Translations under genes and position numbers: made by a program
Origin: Crotophaga sulcirostris
Taxonomy: Eukaryota; Chordata; Aves; Cuculiformes; Crotophagidae
NCBI GenBank assembly: GCA_013397455.1
Contig: VYZB01000096.1
Span: 1,962,521 to 2,026,520 of the forward strand
DNA length: 64,000 nt
Direction: 5' to 3'
The notes under the pieces: model-generated
The model's database searches: none
Told to the model about the DNA's origin: nothing
Seen by the model: the letters and a program-made list of their open reading frames with translations, nothing else
Part shown: positions 60,764 to 64,000 of the stretch, piece by piece
Layout: every line of letters starts with the position of its first letter
Position numbering within the stretch: position 1 is the stretch's first letter

Positions 60764-60850
60764 GTGGTTTCCCTTTAGTGGGATCACTGAGCTGGTAAAT
60801 AACGTTCTTCAGCCACAGCAAAAACAGCAAAATGAAAAGGAGCCCCAGAC
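60764..60850 (+). CDS. Candidate 87-nt coding exon, unknown protein
   Basis: Preceded by GCTTATTTAAACAG and followed by the consensus donor CCAGAC|GTAAGT. The single base before the first full codon completes the Gln codon split with the 33-nt exon. The peptide is WFPFSGITELVNNVLQ, then a Gln/Lys/Glu-rich end (PQQKQQNEKEPQ), and two bases remain for the next exon (phase 2-2). A short hydrophobic, possibly helical segment followed by a polar tail is visible, with no catalytic motif. I do not recognise the gene. It most likely belongs to the same transcript as 60336-60368. A link to the exon at 4920 would need an extra exon of phase 1 to 2. Confidence 0.6.
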
Positions 60851-62335
60851 GTAAGTAAGCTGCTCTCTGTAGACTAAATAATGTCTGTATAGCATTAAAA
60901 CATACTGGAGAGTATGTTTAAAGTAATTGCCCATCTAGAACATCTTGCTGAGGGCATTTTACAAGCTGACCCTGTTTACTTTCTGATGTCTCATTTGCAA
61001 AGGGAAAACCAAAAATCAGGTTGTGCCCTCCTTATCTGTAATTTAAGTGGTTACATTAGAATACAATCGGAGGAGTTACTACTGCTCCACTTGCCTTTTT
61101 CTGCAAATGCTCCATCCATGAGACTACCAGTGAGGTGATATGTTTACTGTGCATGAGGAGCTGGAATGCTAAGACATGTAGTATTATATATAGCATGTCT
61201 ATGCACGTGCATGGTGTTTGTGATATGGTCATGCATAGAATGCTATACAAATCTACATAATATGTATGAAGAGCTTTTTAAGGAACAGGAAATCATTATT
61301 GCTTTTTTTTAATGGCTCTGAAATATCTCTGAAGTTTCAAAACTTTAGCAGATATAAGGTGAAATCTTGGTTCTGTCAAAGCTGACAGAATTTTACTTTG
61401 ATGGGGTCGGTATTTCATCCATGGACCTTTTACAGTGTTAAACCAGTATGAGGGCCATACGAAAAATTTTACTTTTCTTGCTACCTGAAAATTTTAAGAT
61501 ATGACAGAAACTGGCAAAGCTAGGACATTCAGTCTAACAGTAGAACTTAAAGCATGGAGCTGAAAATGTTATTTTCATAATTAGAAACTAAAAAATATTT
61601 ATTATTTAAAAATTTTAAATGCTTATAATGTTACTTCTGAAATAATTTAAGTTTTAAACATAAAACTTCCTTCTAAAGAGGAATGCCTTGTAAGTTCACA
61701 CAATAATTTTTTTTTTTGCTTTTGAACCCATGCATAACTGGCTTAAAACATGCATATTATTTGTTCTTGATTATTTTCCAGGCACAATCAGGTTTTGTTT
61801 ATTTTTAAATATGTATATTTAAGTGGAGTTTCATACTGCAGACCATGAAACCTGTGCATTATTTTTTGAGAATACACAGTGAGAAATTTTTACTGAATTA
61901 CATGGATAAATAGGCAATAAAATTTATATTCTGTAAAGCAATGTATTATTCTGAGCTCTGTTTCCTATATCCTCACTTAAGTTCTTATAAATTTGCATAT
62001 AATATTAACAGTAAAGTTTTCCTTTATTGGTTATTGTTAGATATTGGCAATATTATGTTTTGTTTTCAACACCTCAGTACCTCCTTTGTATTTCCATTTT
62101 CCTTAATGCAGCGAAGTGTATTTCGCTTACCAGTATTGTACATATGAACCATAATGCTTTGAAGAAACTGAAAATACTGTATACTCATTGTAAACAGTTG
62201 AGTTATAGTTGCTAGAAAGTATTTATATATGGTTACTGTTATTATGGAAGGATTTTTTTTGAATAGTGCTCTCTTTGGGAACTAGCTTTGTTCAGTGTTT
62301 TTATTAAATAACTAAGAAATGAAACAGTTGCATAT
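60851..62335. other. AT-rich non-coding stretch, putative intron
   Basis: Follows the donor at 60851. No exon or repeat was recognised. Confidence 0.4.
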
Positions 62336-62990
62336 TCATTGATTTACAGATGGCACAAGGCTATGAGAAGTATAAAATCTAACAGCAAGATTGAATTCCA
62401 AAGTTACCCTGTAAAATCCAAACTATGATTATGATGCCATTCAAAAGTATAAATGCAAGGTGGTGGTGTTATGTAAGGGTAGTTCATGTGATTGACATAA
62501 GACAGAGAAAAGCAGTGTAGATAAAAGCTCTTTGGCAGAGTATCTGGGAGTCATAACAGGATGTAAGTTGAGCAGGAGTCAGTATTGTGAAAGAAATAAA
62601 TATCAGACTGGAATGTATAGACTCTAGCCTGGAAGCGCTGTCAAGAAGTTTTCACTCTGCTAAGCTTTGGCAAGGTGTCTCTTGGAACAGCATGCCCTTT
62701 TTTGTACACTGTATTTCAGAAATGATATGGAACAGTTGGAATTCAGTGGAGAGTAATAAGAACGAATAATCAGATGTCTAAGAAACATGGTATGAAGAAG
62801 GAAAGTTTGAAACATATGATGTGATTTAGCTTCCTGAAGAGAAAACCCCAGAGGATGGAGCTGGACAAAGCTTCAGTTATGCAGAAACTTGCTGGAAAAA
62901 TGGAGGGAAATAATCCCTTCTCCATGCCTCTGGTGGTGTAGCAGAAAGGAGTAAACTTAAGTTGTAGCAGGGAGGACTCAGCTTGGTAGG
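62336..62990 (+). mobile_element. Ancient, highly diverged CR1 LINE
   Basis: The order of diverged blocks follows an old CR1 on the plus strand: TTGATTTACAGATGGCACAAG, AAATGCAAGGTGGTGG, TATCTGGGAGTCATAAC, GAGCAGGAGTCAGTATTGTG, TTTCAGAAATGATATGGAAC, TTCAGTGGAGAGTAATAAG, then CAGAGGATGGAGCTGGAC and GTAAACTTAAGTTGTAGCAG. The similarity spans the ORF2 C-terminus into the 3' region. It is the same old class as the copy at 8.5 kb, here in plus orientation. Confidence 0.72.
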
Positions 62991-64000
62991 GAAAAATGAA
63001 TTCTAGTTAAAATAGACTGGAAGTTCTCAAATACTTAACATAAATTAATAAATCATTATTTTTGTATTCTGAACTTGCTGTGTAAACAATATGTTTGGTA
63101 ACTATTAGGTACCTTTGAATTTCTTCAGACTGTCTACTCCAAGTGTGATATCAAGCCCAAGTAAAAAACTATTTAATAAAATTTATACTATATATAATCA
63201 GCAGGCTTTTTTGCATTCTGTGTAGTTCCTATTCAGTATGATTTTGAATAGATCCTATTGAAAACAACATATTCCACTTGAATATTTTTATAAAAAAGAA
63301 AAATATGCTTCTGAGGCCAATACAGTTGTAAAATTTGAGTCATGAGATACCTAGCACTCTACTGTGTCTATTTTCTTAGGCACTAAGATGGTAAGAGAGT
63401 AAATGAGCTAAAAATAAAATTACAGTTTGCATTTTAAAAAAAAGAAACAGGGTGATTATAGCTATTTCAAAGTCAAATATAAATCCACAAAATACCTTCT
63501 TAGGTATAAAATTGTTTTATCTCCATAATAAAGTAAATATGAGGTATCTAAACAATGTATGTTGTGTGATCTAATGATTGATCATGGCTCTTACTTTTAT
63601 GAGACTGTCAGATTTACCATTTGCAGCATAAGATTATGGTTGCCTGATTTGTAAAGATACCCTGGACTTTTTTTTCAGATTTTTTCCTGACAGTAAAGAT
63701 GTTTTTTTGTTGGTTGGATTGTTCACAATGTTAGTGAGACCAAGATAATAGTCAGTTTTATCAACGGGCAAAGATAAACGTGTTGGGGACAGGTAAGTAT
63801 AGTGATCATAAGAAATGTATTTCTATATTTAACTTGGAATCCAACTGATCTATTCTAATCCTGAAATATGTACAGATTTGTAATTCTGCAGATGAGCACA
63901 CAGAACGTAATAGTTCAAAGGTAATAGAATTCACATTTTTTATAAATTAGGAGATCTTATTAGTGAGGAATTAAAATATACTCGTATACAACGTGAGGAA
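62991..64000. other. AT-rich non-coding stretch to window end
   Basis: A possible exon start at 63680 is described as a finding. Nothing else was recognised. Confidence 0.4.

Noticed and set aside
1..64000. tRNA, rRNA, CRISPR or bacterial-type operon features
   Set aside because: None was seen. Composition, repeats and splice-like signals are those of a vertebrate nuclear genome.
1..64000. Intact endogenous retrovirus with internal genes
   Set aside because: Only LTR-type pieces were found. No gag, pol or env-like frames flank them.

Overview
The window reads as draft nuclear DNA from a bird. It is AT-rich, non-operonic and almost free of long open frames. Its recognisable repeats are CR1 LINEs of several ages, with the characteristic octamer tails (ATTCTATG and GATACTGT types), and endogenous-retrovirus LTRs of types common in bird genomes. 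One hAT-like MITE is present. Two runs of N (570 and 126 bases) show that it is an assembly with gaps.

Layout. Bases 1-760 form a GC- and CpG-rich island with a 31-bp minisatellite of 12 copies and a YY1-type ATG motif on the minus strand. The rest looks like one long, mostly intronic or intergenic stretch. Three short segments have good splice signals and an open frame on the plus strand: 4920-5072 (153 nt), 60336-60368 (33 nt) and 60764-60850 (87 nt). The last two join cleanly in phase. I do not recognise the protein. The first of the three ends in phase 1 while the second needs phase 2, so at least one exon between them is missing, or they belong to different transcripts. Weaker candidate exons at 1-80, 57477-57512, 58089-58151, 59346-59394 and 63680 onward are given as findings.

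Repeats. CR1 pieces lie at 5478-5896 (with a nested inverted CR1 tail), about 8460-8925, 11286-12760 (interrupted by a 197-bp hAT-like MITE with a perfect 8-bp target duplication), 26541-27296 (its middle is the first N gap), 28182-28960, 38757-38845, 39893-40324, 40455-40694, 47609-47775, 50384-50432 and 62336-62990. LTR-type pieces lie at 13507-14638, 32089-32652 (minus), about 40325-40440 and 55992-56580 (with a duplicated TATA box). The longest open frames in the window fall inside the minisatellite, the CR1s and the LTRs and are not host genes.

The most interesting unexplained structures are a long imperfect hairpin at 23180-23272, the minisatellite inside the promoter-like island, the possible exon chain near 57-64 kb, and several intron segments that look like conserved non-coding elements. 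I found no convincing new multi-gene system. The sequence is consistent with an ordinary avian intron and promoter landscape.
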